Below are positions 6,267-6,420 of a stretch of DNA of 6,420 nt, in pieces. The stretch is taken from the NCBI GenBank assembly GCA_050945275.1, contig JBMNSQ010000097.1, positions 1 through 6,420 on the forward strand. Reading direction: 5' to 3'. Position 1 is the first letter of the stretch; each line of letters starts with the position of its first letter. The position numbers and the translations under genes are program-made. This DNA is from JAAYWY01 sp050945275 (lineage in GTDB: Bacteria > Bacillota > DTU030 > DUMP01). The notes under the pieces were generated by a model. The model was not told the DNA's origin, ran no database searches, and saw nothing but the letters and a program-made list of their open reading frames with translations.

Positions 6267-6298
6267 ATCAGGGTGTATAATAGAGAACGCCCCCTGAT
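6267..6298 (-). other. Hairpin directly after the right-edge stop codon
   Basis: ATCAGGG (6267-6273) and CCCTGAT (6292-6298) are a perfect 7-bp inverted repeat with an 18-nt loop, starting at the first base after the stop codon of the minus-strand gene. No T-tract follows, so it may stabilise the transcript end rather than terminate it. Confidence 0.35.
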
Positions 6299-6420
6299 TT
6301 ATTCTGGAATGCTCGAGTCAGCTTCTACAATTTTAAGTTCGTGTACATCAGTATCGAGTGGATTCCATGAGTAAGGATGTGGATACTCAGATATATTCAC
6401 ATACGCCACAAAGCTCTCAT
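6299..6420 (-). CDS. C-terminal fragment of an unrecognised protein
   Basis: On the minus strand one frame is open from the window edge to TAA at 6301-6299, giving 39 residues that start 'ESFVAYVNISEYPHPYS' and end 'KIVEADSSIPE'. The other two minus-strand frames stop quickly in this stretch. The peptide has balanced, acidic, non-repetitive composition with aromatic residues, as expected of a real protein end, and hairpins follow at 6267-6298 and 6186-6225. I do not recognise the family. The gene continues beyond the window, and it is convergent with ppa. Confidence 0.55.
   Translation of the reverse strand, partial: ESFVAYVNISEYPHPYSWNPLDTDVHELKIVEADSSIPE

Larger units (their letters stand above)
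5871..6298. other. Gene-poor region with hairpins and a possible mobile-element relic
   Basis: About 430 nt between the ppa terminator and the stop of the right-edge gene. No frame longer than about 32 codons looks coding on either strand. The visible structure is a 15-nt palindrome, a pair of degenerate direct repeats and three separate hairpins, described individually. Confidence 0.6.

Noticed and set aside
1..6420. Novel defence, CRISPR or mobile cassette
   Set aside because: No repeat-spacer pattern, recombinase, nuclease, toxin-antitoxin pair or phage gene is visible; the identified genes are transport and housekeeping functions.

Overview
The window has no sequence that fixes a species. 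Strong Shine-Dalgarno sites (AGGAGGTG type), GTG and TTG start codons, a Sec-exported peptidase and intermediate base composition suggest a Gram-positive, probably clostridial (Firmicutes), bacterium. This is an inference.

The left third (2-2248, + strand) is an ABC uptake operon of the nitrate/sulfonate/taurine (NitT/TauT) class. It holds the C-terminal part of a substrate-binding protein, a membrane permease and an ATPase, separated by 17 and 13 nt. Together they would capture a small, probably anionic or organic, ligand outside the membrane and import it with ATP; the ligand cannot be read from the sequence. A hairpin at 2411-2439 lies between the convergent ATPase and peptidase genes and can terminate both.

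The middle (2449-4965, - strand) is a large exported M14-family zinc carboxypeptidase of 838 residues. It has a signal peptide, a complete-looking catalytic domain, a duplicated beta-rich motif and a C-terminal class I glutamine-amidotransferase-like domain with no cysteine. Its leader has a candidate promoter (-35 5123-5128, -10 5100-5105) and a run of seven G-tracts that could form a quadruplex in the mRNA. Further upstream is a hairpin oriented as a minus-strand terminator.

The right part holds ppa, a family I soluble inorganic pyrophosphatase (5325-5825, + strand), with all expected catalytic residues and its own terminator. About 430 nt without a convincing gene follow. That stretch carries a short palindrome, two degenerate direct repeats that may be a worn insertion-sequence end, and three hairpins. 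At the right edge is the last 39 codons of an unrecognised minus-strand gene (6299-6420).

The genes are mostly housekeeping or transport. I see no CRISPR array, tRNA, rRNA, intact transposon or defence cassette, and no clear novel multi-gene system. The most distinctive points are the G-rich peptidase leader, the extra segment in the permease and the hairpin cluster after ppa.
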